NCBI RefSeq assembly: GCF_020740795.1
Contig: NC_067285.1
Coordinates: forward strand, 95,811,152 to 95,875,151
Direction of reading: 5' to 3'
From: Apus apus
Taxonomy: Eukaryota > Chordata > Aves > Apodiformes > Apodidae
Length of the DNA stretch: 64,000 nucleotides
The translations under genes were made by a program, and so were the position numbers. The notes under the pieces are model-generated. The model was not told the origin of the DNA and ran no database searches. It saw nothing but the letters and a program-made list of their open reading frames with translations. Shown here piece by piece: positions 50,276-62,090 of this stretch; the first letter of the stretch is position 1, and each line of letters begins with the position of its first letter.

Positions 50276-50308
50276 ATGTATTTGTTTGCTGAAGGAATGG
50301 GCAGATAG
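50276..50308 (+). promoter_or_regulatory. Possible upstream ORF in CCKAR 5' leader
   Basis: ATG at 50276 opens ten codons (MYLFAEGMGR) and stops at TAG 50306-50308, 50 nt before the CCKAR ATG. It would matter only if transcription starts upstream of it, which the sequence does not settle. Confidence 0.4.
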
Positions 50309-50358
50309 TTACAAACCCACCCACTTCTTCACCAAAGCTAACCTCTGGATACTGAAGA

Positions 50359-50479
50359 ATGGAAATTGTTGATGCTAGCTTCCTCGGGAATGGTACCAAT
50401 ATTACTGCTTTCCTGTGTGATATCATCTTGGAGAATGACACTTTTTTCTGTGTGGATGATACACCTTATCCTTCTAAAG
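50359..50479 (+). CDS. CCKAR: CCKAR coding exon 1
   Basis: Encodes residues 1-40 plus one base: [18 protein letters not shown] and onward to YPSK, the glycosylated extracellular N terminus. The ATG is the only one giving the family N terminus. The donor is GTATGT at 50480. The open frame that continues to 50574 is intron read-through. Confidence 0.97.
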
Positions 50480-53400
50480 GTATGTACAGAAAAACAGATT
50501 TTTTTTCAGTTTTACTTCTAGCTGGAAGGAGGGATACTATGGAAAGAAACAGCTACACAAGGCTTTTTCTGTGAGAGAGTACAAAATCAACTGCTTGCTG
50601 GTAAGTTAAGATGAGAAACAGGCAGGAAAGAATTTAGTATGTGCTGGTTTTCCCTGTTGAAATTTCAACTAGAACAAAACTGGGATATAATGGAAAACTA
50701 AAACAGCAGCACTATTTGGGGCAACATGTAAACACACCTGCTAAGAACTTGGAAAAACATTATTTTTACTCTTTGAGCTATTCAGTAACATCAGATCAGG
50801 AGTTACCTGGTCTGATACCATGAATGAAAGTGATTAAATACGAAATTGTAGCAGTCTCAGGCTGAAAAAACATCATCGGTGTAATAAAATATTTTTGATT
50901 GCTGTATCATTTCTTACTTCTGTATAAAGGAGACAGTGAGGGAATAGTGGACACTAAGTAGTGTAAGCAGACCGTGACTCTTCAAGTGCACATAGTATTG
51001 CATGTATTGTATTTCAATGTTATACAATTCAGGTAGATCAGAATGAGTTTAGGAATTTCGGAACTTCCACTGATTTCACATTGGTATAAAGACATAAACC
51101 TTAGTAAAACTGAATACAGAAAGGGTTTTGAAAAGCTTTGCCTTTTGATTAAAGGATGAAACATACTAGTCTATGACCTGTCTGTTGCATAACTGATTTT
51201 TTTTCCTTGTAACAATTTTCAGATTTGCATCAGATAATTCGGATTCTACTGTATTGTTTGATATTTCTGCTCAGTGTTTTGGGGAACATTCTGGTTATTA
51301 CAGTGCTGATAAGGAACAAGCGGATGAGAACAGTCACCAATACGTTCCTGCTGTCACTAGCAGTCAGTGACCTGATGCTCTGCCTCTTCTGCATGCCATT
51401 CACCCTCATTCCCAACCTGCTTAAGGATTTTATTTTTGGTAGTGCTGTTTGTAAAACTGCCACTTACTTCATGGGTAAGTCTTGGAAGTTTGTACTTATT
51501 TTGAAGGCTGACTAACAAGATAGGTGAAAAGGTCTTTGAAGACCAGTAAAAAGCTGATTGTTTCCATCTACCATCAAAGAGCTACCAAAATCATCAAGAA
51601 ACAGCTTTGTAGTGCCAATCTTTGTGGTTCTAGTTTCCCCAGTATGATGCAGCAAAACACAGAGAGGCACCACTTAACTGCACACTGAAGTGCTTCACCA
51701 GGTCAGGTCAAGGGAGGAGTGTGTTTCATCAGAGCTTTAAAGAGGAACCCAGCACATGTGCTTGCTTACCCACCTCTGACAGAGTTATTAGCAGCATTCA
51801 GATCATCCATCCATCAGAAGTTACAGGGTTGCACAATCCTCACGAAGGGCAGATTCTGTCCACAGATTTTTGGTAGCAGTGATACATGAAAAAAAACATA
51901 GGCCCAAGTAGGTGTCATTTGCGGAGCTGGAATTTAGAGCAAGTGCTTTTTGAGAACAGAACAGGTGTGATCAGAGCTCACCAGAAGACCAGAAAATAGA
52001 GGTAAAAGTAGAGGTTTTACAGGCTGACTTTAAGAAACACCACTTTTATATGTTGTGCTGTACCTCCTTTGGGTGCGGAGCCAGGAGTTTCAAAATGCCT
52101 GGATTACGTATGTCTGTGTAACTGATTTTGTCTCATTTCCAATACCTCTCTGTGTTTGCTTGAGAAAAAAAAAAAAGAAAAAAAAAAGAAAAACAAGGAA
52201 AAAAAAAGATTATAACATATGTGAAGTTTTTGCTACCTTGGGAGATCCTCGGTTAATTACAGAAACCTCAGTTCTCCTTTCAACCCATGCCCTTGAGAAC
52301 TTTGACGTAATGTGAAAGTACACAGCTAAAGAGTGCGAATGGGAAACCAACATCTTTTTGTAGATAAAACCAATAAAACTAAAGGCCATGTTTAAACAAT
52401 CATAACGAATTGCTGCCATAAACACCATAAAACATTACTGAAGTATTGTCATCATTCTCTTATTTCATACTCTGTAAATTATAAAAATCCAGTTAAATAG
52501 TTTTGAATGTGAAATTTTTCATTATGAAGATGTTCTATTTTAAGTGTCAGAATGTGCATATTTCCTATGAGCAGTTCAGGTTATCAGAGTCTACAACTGA
52601 CAAACAGAGACTGGCATTCATTGTATCACCTTAGTCTTCAATCTTAAAAGGTATGAAGCTTTATTTTAAATTACCCATAATTTGTGTGAAGCAAACTGTA
52701 AAGATTTTATATTTTGACCCACGTTAGAATATCCACAAAAATAATTTAATAAAAGGTAAGGCCATGAAATAAAACTTTGTGATAATGCTAAGAAATATTT
52801 ATAATCTTGCAGTGACAAATTGGGGCACCTCAGTGAAAGAAGCACAGACTGCTGCATTATATTTTATAATATATTAACAGGAGAAATTAAGGGTACTTGA
52901 AGGACAAAGATTCTGCTTCATGACTTCATTTCTCCCCCTTTGTAACTCCATTAGCACCTAATTTTAAAAGTGATAACACATTTAATTCTCTTGAATCAGA
53001 AAATTAAATCAGTATTCAAGCAGGATACTAAAAAAATTAAAATAATAGATATGGGACTATGAACTTCTGTGTTAAAAGAGTAAATAACAGTGTAATTCCA
53101 CTAATTTGAAAAGCTTATTTTAATTTCAGTGCGCTTACTTGAGTGTATAAACAACAGCAGCAAAGAGAAAAAATAGGAGGAAAAATTGTCTTCTTTCCCT
53201 GTTTTCAGAATTGCATGGTTTGGCAGAATGAATCTTTTCTCTTGGACTTCTGGAGTGAGAGAAGTGCAGAGCAGGAACATCAGCCTCAAGATTCAGAACC
53301 ATTTCCCACACGGAATCATAGAATCACAGGGGTTGTAAGGGACCTCTAGAGATCATCAAGTCCAACTCCCCTGCTAAAGCAGGATCCCCTAGAGCACTTT

Positions 53401-56400
53401 ACTCAGGACTGCAGCCAGACGGGTCTTCATTATGTCCAGAGAAGGGGACTCCACAACCTCCCTGGGCAGCCTGTTTCAGTGTTTTGGCACCCTCACTGTG
53501 AAAAAGTTTTTCCTCATATTTAGATGGAACTGCCTGTGTTCCAGCTTGTGCCTGTTGCACCTCATGTTGTCAGTGGAAACTTCTGAAAAGAGTCTGGTTC
53601 CATCCTCCTTGCACCTGCCCTTTAGACATTTATAGACATTGATACAGTCTCCTCTCAGTCATCTCTCCAGGCTTAAGAGCCCCAGCTCTCTCAGTCTTTC
53701 CTCATAAGGGAGATGCTCCAATCCCCCAATCTTCTTTGCTGCCTTTGACTGGACTCTCTCTAGTAGCTCCCTGTCTCTCTTGAACTGGGAAGCTCAGAAT
53801 TGAACGTAAAATTCTAGATGTGGCCTCACCAGGGCAGAGGGGAAGGATGATTTCCCTCAACCTACTGGCCACACTCTTCCTAATGCATCCCAAGATATCA
53901 TTGACCTTCTTGGCCACAAGGGTATAATGCTGGCTCATGGCTAACTTATTGTCTACCAGGACTCCCAGATCCTTCTCCTCAGGGCTGCTTTCCAACAGGT
54001 CCACCCCTAACCTATACTGATGCATGGGGTTCTTCCTCCCCAGGCGCAGGACCCTACACTTGCCCTTGTTGAACCTCATTAGATTCTTCTCTGTCCAGCT
54101 CTCCAGCCTGTCCAGGTCACACTGGATGGCAGCACAGCCCTCTGGAGTGTCAGCCACTCCTCCCAGTTTGGTATCATCATCAAACTTGCTGAGGATACAC
54201 TCTGTCCCCTCATCCCGGTCATTGACGAATATGTTGAACTAGACCAGACCCAGTACTGACCCTAAGGGAACACCACTGCTTACAGCCCTCCAACTCAACC
54301 CTGATCATAACCCTCTGAGTTCTGTCACTCAACCAGCTCTTAATTCACTTAATTGTCCATACACTCTTTTCTGACTTACTCAGTATGAATTTTATAAATC
54401 TTTTAGCTTATAAATCGTTAGCTGAGTATTTTATTTTCTATATGGATACAGAAAGTTATCAAAACTATTAAAAATATCAAGAAGCTTTAAAACAAAATAA
54501 TAACTTTTTTCTTTATTTTATATATATAGGTGTCTCTGTAAGTGTATCTACATTCAACCTGGTTGCTATATCTTTGGAGAGATACAGTGCCATTTGCAAA
54601 CCTCTGCAATCCAGGGTCTGGCAGACAAAATCTCATGCCTTGAAAGTGATTGCTGCTACCTGGTGTGTTTCTTTCACCATCATGTCACCATACCCAATTT
54701 ACAGCAAACTGGTACCTTTTACCAAGTATAACAACACCACAGCAAATATGTGTCGTCTCCTTTGGCCCAGTGATGTCATTCAGCAGTCTTGGTAAGACAT
54801 AACTGACTGTTAGCAAATGCATAATTATCTGGTGGAAAACAGGATTTCATGGTAGCATTAAGCCTATTGAAAATCAAGTATTAACCTTCAGCAAACATTT
54901 ACACTTCCATAATGCTTATTTAAGAAGTAAAAAAACCCTAAAAATAATATTTTAAAGTTACTTACATTTTGACACTTGTATGACTTCTCCCTTGTCATAG
55001 GAATGATACCCAACATGGCAGATTCTCACACTATGGCCTGCTAAGCCCCTACTATCACTGTAAAGAAAGCATGTGTCACTCTTCAAGTAGGAATGCTGCT
55101 TTCAGTCATTTATACATAAACGTAAATAATTTCAACTTAAATATTTTCAGATAAATCCTTAATTAATCTTTGAAAACCGCAAACACATACAAGCTCCCCT
55201 CTATGTGCTGCCTTGCCGGTTCATTTGTTTCTCTGAAGGTTCTCTGAAGCAGAGAAGTAGAATATGAGAAATTGGTGAGGTTGCAAACGCCTTTCTTGAC
55301 AATTGAACAAAACCTCTTGGTTACTTACAGAGAATTGGGGCAGAGAGATGAGGGGAGAGACAGGGCTCCAAGTCTTACATGTCCAGGCAAAGCAAATAGT
55401 AGCACTATCAGTCTACACTATTATTTAGCTACTGTGTCCTTGCATAAGAGCTAAACACTTTAACTGGAACTGAGAAGATGTATGATTTTTTTTTTTTTTT
55501 GCTACTGAAGGTAAGTTGCAACTGGGAACAAGATTAAAGTAAGCAGCTCTTCAGAATGGTGTATCCACAGAGATAGTAAATTGGTATTAATATTTTCGAT
55601 AGTCTGAGTTATTTGCCAGTATGAGTACATGGAGGGTGTAGGGTGAAATTCTCTCCTCTGTGGTGTTGTTGCAGATTCCCAGGTATGTTAGTAAGTTGGT
55701 ACCAAAGTCCCAGGGAGCAGATAGACATAGGCTCATGGATGCATTGAAACAGAATGGTTTCCCCAACTTGTAATCCCATTAGAGAAGCTGCCTAGGAGTG
55801 TAACAGACATGCAACCAAGTAAAAGCTGCTTCCTTTAGGGAAGGGGTTGCCAGCCCAGGGATCTCTACCTGGAGCTCTGCATGGCACCAGGGATGGCAGC
55901 CCATGTGGCAGCTGCTGCTGCCCTGCCCAAGTGCCACAGCCCCTTGGTGAGTCAGGTCCCGCTGAAGTTGTGACTGCCAGTACCAGGGGCTCCTCAGAGA
56001 ACCAGCAGCTGCTCATTTGGCTTCTGCAAGGCGATTTTAACATCATTCAGAGCTACAAAGTATCCGACACACATCCAGTTACAGCAGGGAGCCCCACTTT
56101 GAGACCTTCTGCCCCCTCTAATCACTAGCGGAGTGACCATCTCCCCTGGGCTGCGAAGGCTGGGCAATGGATGCTTTGCAGTCACAACAGCCTTGTTCCT
56201 GTACTTTGCCTGGGGGAAGATGGAGAAGAGGTGGGAAACTTCTGATTTCCAGAGCTGTCAAACAATGCTTTGTATTAGCATGAAAAAAATTCAGAAAAAG
56301 CTTAAAATCTGCCCCCCCTCCCAGTTCTTACCTGGAGAAAAATGAGTTCTTCTGTGAGACCAACACAAACTTGGTGTCAGTTTGTCTTTTGATTCTTTAG

Positions 56401-57656
56401 GTACACTTTCCTGCTACTCATACTCTTTCTGATTCCTGGGATTATAATGATGGTTGCGTATGGCCTCATTTCTTTGGAACTCTACAGAGGAATAAAATTT
56501 GATGCCAGCCAGAGAAAATATTCACGAGGTAACAATACATTTAGTTTTAGGGGCTTTTTTTAAAGTAAAAGTTGAAGATACGAGCAGTTATCTTGAGGTT
56601 ACTAAAAGGAAAATTTTGCACTTCCATAAATGACATTATAGTCAGTTATGGTCGTGAACCTGCCAGATGCATTTGTTTCTTGAACCTATTCCATTATTCA
56701 CTTGCAAATAATTCTTCACCTATGGCCTCTTTGCAAAGACTCTGGGCAGGATACATTAAATTTCCATTTTGCTTGTTATAGAAATACCAAGATTTTTGAT
56801 TTTTTTTTCTGGCCATGAGTGAGGATCAATAAACACCACAATAAAAATCGTCAAGTTAGGATAGAAGCATATAATTTTGAAAACCATCTTCAGTGAATAC
56901 TTGAATAACGTTTTTACATCTTTTACATACATTTGTATAGATTTAAGATGTGACAAATTTGGGAGATAGCAGCTGATACACAACTGACTTGGAATTAGAT
57001 GAGTGCATTCTTTGATGAGCAATGAGTTATGTTATTTTTTTAGACTTAGACTCCATTCTTCATTTTTTAATGTGAATCACTGTTCAGAGATATTTTGCCA
57101 ACTATTTAAGCACTAATTTATATGTACAGAAAGAAAAACAAGTACCTGCAGTGCCAAATATGAGGATGGAGATGGATGCTACCTCAACAAAACCAAAAGA
57201 AAAAGGAAAATGCCATTGCAGCAGCTCTCTGTTAGTAGCCATAGCAAAATAGACAGGGTGAGAAGCAACAGCTCTTCTGCCAACTTAATGGCCAAGAAAC
57301 TCGTCATCCGCATGTTGATGGTGATAGTGATTTTGTTCTTCATTTGCTGGACTCCCATCTTCAGTGTCAATGCGTGGCGCGCATTTGACACCACTTCAGC
57401 AGACCAGCGTCTCTCAGGAGCTCCTATCTCCTTCATCCACTTGTTGTCCTACACTTCTGCCTGCGTGAACCCTATCATCTACTGCTTTATGAACAAGCGT
57501 TTCCGCATGGCTTTTCTAGCCACTTTCACCTGCTGCGCTAAGCAAACGCCCCCTGTGATACGGGGAGAGATTGGTGATGAAGAGGAGGGGAAGACCACAG
57601 GGGCTTCACTCTCCAAATGTTCTTACACGCACATGAATGCATCTGTGCCACCCTGA
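50359..57656 (+). CDS. CCKAR: CCKAR, cholecystokinin A (type 1) receptor, complete in 5 coding exons
   Basis: Plasma-membrane class A GPCR that binds sulfated cholecystokinin and couples mainly to Gq. It controls pancreatic secretion, gallbladder contraction and satiety. The spliced product is 429 residues (human 428). Visible features are N-glycosylation sequons at N11, N14 and N26; TM1 about 45-70, TM2 about 80-104, TM3 about 117-140 with ERY at 141-143, TM4 about 162-181, TM5 about 213-237, TM6 about 313-334 with CWTP at 327-330, TM7 about 353-375 with NPIIY at 368-372. C117 and C199 should form the extracellular disulfide. M198 and R200, and N335 and R338, correspond to human ligand-contact residues (sulfotyrosine and Asp side). 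C389-C390 is a likely palmitoylation site. Intron phases are 1, 1, 2, 1. It is divergent from TBC1D19. No disabling change is seen. Confidence 0.98.
51223..51474 (+). CDS. CCKAR: CCKAR exon 2 (TM1-TM3 start)
   Basis: 252 nt, residues 41-125, containing [17 protein letters not shown] (TM1), [16 protein letters not shown] (TM2) and [13 protein letters not shown]. The acceptor is TTTCAG and the donor GTAAGT. Both ends are phase 1. The frame running on to 51515 is read-through. Confidence 0.98.
52163..52208. repeat. A-rich low-complexity tract
   Basis: A runs interrupted by single G or C, in CCKAR intron 2. Confidence 0.9.
53312..54362 (-). mobile_element. CR1 LINE, 5'-truncated, in CCKAR intron 2
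   Basis: The 3' tail is visible on the plus strand as GGAATCATAGAATCACAGGG at 53312. The minus-strand translation includes [15 protein letters not shown] and [18 protein letters not shown], the same subfamily signature as the copy at 2751-3890. Frameshifts and an altered FADD box (seen as FDDDT) make it inactive. It is antisense to CCKAR. Confidence 0.92.
54530..54791 (+). CDS. CCKAR: CCKAR exon 3 (TM3-ECL2)
   Basis: 262 nt, residues 125-212, containing [18 protein letters not shown], the second intracellular loop, TM4 and ECL2 with [11 protein letters not shown]. The acceptor is TATATATAG after a T-rich tract and the donor GTAAGA. It ends in the middle of the W212 codon. Confidence 0.98.
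54792..56400 (+). other. CCKAR intron 3
   Basis: 1.6 kb intron with a T13 run at 55488-55500 and a GC-richer block at about 55810-56240. The latter has no recognised coding content and may be an old mobile-element relic. Confidence 0.7.
56401..56528 (+). CDS. CCKAR: CCKAR exon 4 (TM5)
   Basis: 128 nt, residues 212-255, containing [20 protein letters not shown] (TM5) and [17 protein letters not shown]. The acceptor is TTCTTTAG and the donor GTAACA. It leaves in phase 1. Confidence 0.98.
57130..57656 (+). CDS. CCKAR: CCKAR exon 5 (ICL3, TM6, TM7, C-terminal tail, stop)
   Basis: 527 nt including TGA at 57654-57656, residues 255-429. It holds the basic third intracellular loop (KTKRKRKM), TM6 with [19 protein letters not shown]7 with [16 protein letters not shown], the CC motif and a tail rich in Ser/Thr ending NASVPP. 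The acceptor is TGTACAG. Confidence 0.98.
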
Positions 57657-58370
57657 GCTGTGTCAGAAGAGGCTGCCAGTGGCCTACAGAAATTCAAGCC
57701 TTTATCACCTGGTCTTGGAAAGTGACTGTGGCATCAGCTGAAAGTGATTTAGTTCTGAGGTAATGAAACACTTCAGTTGACAGTAAAAGCAGTGAGAATG
57801 TTATGGGAAATGGATGCTATCACTGTTTGAGCTTTATATCTCTTTCTTTTAAAAAGTACAAAGGAGGAAGAAGGCTCTTTGAAGATAAGAGACTTTATAA
57901 AAAGCCTTAGAAGAGGCTCTATTTGTCATAAATTCTCCTGTAAAAATTGCTATCTTTTACGTCAACAGTTTAGCTCCGTGTTTGGCTGCAGTTCTCAGTA
58001 TCTCTTAACATTTCCAAGATGCTAATAGACTCTCCTCAAACATGAGTACATGTATTGCAGTCTTCACCTCAATATCTATGCCTCATAATCCAAATTCTCC
58101 ATTACATTTGTAGTATTTTTTCACATTTTTTTTGCTGAGCTAGTACACATTGAGATCATTTTGGTGTCATGGTCAATTAAAAGAAGAACTTTGGGGTGGG
58201 GATAATGGGTTTGTCCATGTGAAAATAATGCTTCTAAGTGAAATTATTTCTTTCTTTTTTAAAAAATAAAATTAAAATAAATTACTTTGTGGTCGCAATG
58301 AATTCTTCATTTAACATAATTTAATGTATTTTTTGGTTCAAATAAAATCCTCAGAACAAGCATGAAGGAG
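57657..58370 (+). terminator. CCKAR: CCKAR 3' UTR and polyadenylation signals
   Basis: AATAAA hexamers occur at 58265-58270, 58276-58281 and 58341-58346, about 0.6-0.7 kb after the stop. The first two lie in an A/T-rich cluster and the third is followed by a TG-containing region. Which one is used cannot be told from sequence. Confidence 0.6.
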
Positions 58371-60300
58371 TGGTTTCTTCTGTGCAGCTGCAAGCACCCA
58401 TGTGGGCAAGCAATCAGGTTGTAGATGAGCCCCAGGGGCTCACAAAGAAATTGTCACACAGGGATAAACCTTGGAATAACTATTTTCCCCAACTACGCAT
58501 ATGTGTAAAAGGACTCAACATAGAAAAAAATATATTTGAATGATGTAATTATTGGTGTTTTACTGAGAAACAAATTCAGGCTCTTTCCTGTGCAGCACAC
58601 AGGAGAATGTGGGTGTTCAGGTGACACCCTTTACTCTGTGAAGCTCAGCAGAGAAGTTACATCATTCATATTGTTTTGTGAAAATATCCTGTTGGAGATG
58701 CTTGTACGTTCTAGCTGAGTCAGTATAATTAAAAAAAACAACTTGTTATTAGGCAGAGATGGAAACTGAGCACAGTGTGGAATGTAGATGTGAATATTAA
58801 ATATAACCCATCTCAAGGTTTTTAATCAGGAAAATCTGATCTCTTGATTTTAAGAGAATGATTTTAAATTGGAAATACAGTTTGAGTTCCAGGCACTCAG
58901 ATTCATGTTCTGCCCTCAATTATTGCCTGAAATGCTTTAGCTGTACAACTTAGCACACAGCTTTGCTTTTTTTTTTTTTTTCATCAAGCTTGTCCAGAGA
59001 CAGGAAATTAAAAAAATAATAATAATAAAAAATAATTTCTAAACAGTATTTATACACAATCCGTAGAAATAATGTTTTGCCTCCCACATTAATAAAGTGG
59101 CACTGTTCCCGGAATGGTGCTGAGACTACTGACATCGATCTGACCTTTTGCAAATATCCACCTCATTAAACTATGGGATTTAATTGGTAACAATGAAATT
59201 AAAATTTTACTTCACTTGAGGATGCAGGATGGTATGTTCTACAAACCTGTCCTGTGTGTTGAAACTGAAGGAACAAACACAGCTGCTTTGGGATTTTTGT
59301 GGAAGAGCCAGTGCAGAAAATTAGTTGCAAAATATTCTATACAATTTGAATGCTGGGACTTATATTAGAACATAGTTTACAAATTGTTGTTTAAGTTTAA
59401 AATACCCCCACATTTTAATAGTAAATTGGATGTCAGTATTGCTGACTAGGTGCTGTATAGCAAGACATCCTGCTTCACAGCTCTGTATGCACTTTAAAAG
59501 GTAAATTTTGTAGTTGTGGATGCTCTGGTACCTCCAGAGCACGTAGCGGTATGTGCACTGTTCACCTGCTCCCAGTGGTTTAGTCTGAGGATAGTGGTTT
59601 CAGTTGAAAGAAAAGAGCTATTTTCAACAATGCCTTAATCAGGTCACAGCCTCCGTAGTCTCCAGTACCTGTGGCTGAAAAGGGCAGTCTCTGACTGATT
59701 CCCCATTCGTAACCATCAGGGAGCACAATTTGGAGGTGATGAGTGGAGGGAGGCAAGAGAAGATCCTGATGGAGTGACAGTTGGCAGTCAATCAGGGAAG
59801 GGTTAGAAATGTGCCAAGACAGTCACTTTTGTGTTTGTCCCACCCTCATTCTGAGCAGGTGTCATTCTTCCCCTCCACTGCTCCCTATATACCTTTTTTC
59901 TTGTAAAACAGACACATTAGCTCTTTGACCAAGTTTCCAAAGTCAGAGCCTTAAGTCAAATTTCAGCAAGGAGCAGGAAGTTTTTAAAATGCAATATTGC
60001 AATCCAGTAATTTTACTGTCTTCTGTCCTGGTCTCTCAGCAGAGGAAATTCCAGCCTTTCTACAACCCACATGGAACTTAATGCCATTTTCCCTAGTCTG
60101 TGAACTGCAGAAGTCATTCCAAGCACTGAATTTTGCCCTTCCTTTGCTAAAGAATCTTGAAATCCTTCCAGCACCTTTAATTCAGGTACTGCCTTAGCAG
60201 CAATGTGCCTTCAACAATAAAGATGGGTAGAATAAACATACCAAAATAAAACAGCTCATAAAATCTCCTTATTTTAACATTTATTTATAAGAGCTGGGGC

Positions 60301-60319
60301 GGGGGGGGGGGGGGGGGGG
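60301..60319. repeat. Poly-G (G19)
   Basis: Nineteen consecutive G after GAGCTGGGGC. Such runs are rare in vertebrate DNA, may form quadruplexes and are prone to length error in sequencing. Confidence 0.9.
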
Positions 60320-62020
60320 AGAAATCCTAACCTAAAATTCTAATTCTACAATGAGCAGTACCTAAAAGCAAACTGCTTCCCAGATGTAGCAGACAAAGGA
60401 CAAAAAAATAAATTTCAGGTGTATAATGCCTATAAATCTCTGAACTCTTTCTCTTCTCCTTTCTCCCCTCACTCCCAGGTTTTTTTCTCTTTCTGTCTTT
60501 CTCTTATCCCTTTCAGCTGCATTTGACCATCTTTCCTTCTTCTGTACCCTTCCCAGTCTCTAGGTTATTTTCCCACCACCAACAGTTGCTATTTTTTCCC
60601 TCTTTGACAGGTTTATATTCCTTTACAGATTTACTTCCCCAGAAAACATTCTCATCTTCATTTCCCCCTATTTTCTCAGATCGACAGGCTCCTGAAACAC
60701 ATTGCTCCAAGCAATGTATTCTGCCCACAACGCAAGTTCTGCAATTGCCTCTTACAATGCTATGCCTGGGCTAGCACCTTGTCTCTCTTCGAATGCTGGC
60801 TCCTGGCGTGCTCAAACAAGTAGTACAGACTAGTCTGTAAGACAAAACTATGGTGCTAAATAACATCAAATTCCCCTTTGCTACTTCTGTCCTTATTGCT
60901 TGCACTCTCTATTATTAGGGTGTGCTTTAGATGCCTAAAATAGTGCTAAATACAGCACTTGGTGCAGGTCGAATTAAGGATCTATATCGTGCTCTGAATG
61001 AAAAGCAGCATATAGATTTAGAACTGCAGCCACCAAAGGTTTACAAACCCCTTACACCAGTCGTGGCCTCTTTTCCAACGTGGTCAAGCCCTTCTCGGCA
61101 AGCTGGTGCTGCTGTCTGGGCTCCCAACTGCTCCTCAATCCCCTCCTGCCTCTGAGCTCAGGGATGGTGCAACCCAGGTTCTCATGATGTGGCTCATCAC
61201 AACATTTCCTGATTTGGAATAGATTATTTTATTATCAGACTATACTGAAATAATACAATATAGAAATATTGCTGCCAAAGCATAGCAAATAAACACACAG
61301 TCACACTGTTTCCAACAGTATTTAGCAAGATTTCTCTTAAAAGCAGGCACTTGCTTAGAGCACATGCAAAACCATATTAGGGCAGAGGGCTGAGCTGAAG
61401 ATAGCTGCATTTCAAAGGACCTTGCAAATAGAGGCTGCCAGGAAAATCTGCATGAAAAAACTATGTAGAGCAGGATATAACACTGCTAGTGTTTCTGAAT
61501 CACAGATAATCTGCAGTCAGATGAACTTGCACTAGGAGCAGAAACAGACCAGAACATGGTAGGCATTCAATGACTGCAGTCAAACCATCTTGTAATCTTA
61601 CAATTGCAATTGTGAAGGCAGTTTTTTAAATGTCTTTTTCCTCATGAAAAAATTAATGAATTCAGGTGCTGAGAGGATTTTAACAGCTACTTGTCTCCTT
61701 TATTTTCTCAGGGACCCTGAGCTGATAGCTTTTTATACAAATCCAGATATACAAACTAAGAGTGTCGGCAGATCCAAGGATGGTACTTACGTCCTCTTCC
61801 ATTTCTCAGGATTTTGGTAAACATGCCTCTTTTTGTTTTTTCCCCAGTCTAAATGAAATGGTTGTGGAGAGAAACTTGCAGTTCCTAGTGCAAAAGTTGC
61901 TTATTCTCAAGAGACAAGTGAAGAAATATAAATGGCATTGGGTACAGATTATATGAAAGGAGAGACTGTAACCTTTTTATTACAGCATCAGAGAAAAGGT
62001 GGTAGGGAGTATATAAAATA

Positions 62021-62090
62021 ACCTGGGGTTTTTTTGCATTGTTTTTGTTTGTTGTTGATGGTGGTTTTGGTTTGTTTGGGGTTTGTTGAA
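62021..62090. repeat. G/T-rich low-complexity tract
   Basis: Sequence such as GGGGTTTTTTTGCATTG and GATGGTGGTTTTGGTTTG, similar in style to 21371-21450. Confidence 0.75.

Larger units (their letters stand above)
51475..54529 (+). other. CCKAR intron 2
   Basis: 3.06 kb intron, the largest of CCKAR. It holds an A-rich tract at 52163-52208 and a CR1 copy at 53312-54362 antisense to the gene, whose upper end lies only about 170 bp before exon 3. The rest is AT-rich unique sequence. Confidence 0.85.

Noticed and set aside
50148..50372. 74-codon frame overlapping the CCKAR start codon
   Set aside because: It contains no ATG (it opens on TTG), so it is not a plausible uORF. The ten-codon ATG uORF at 50276 was kept instead.
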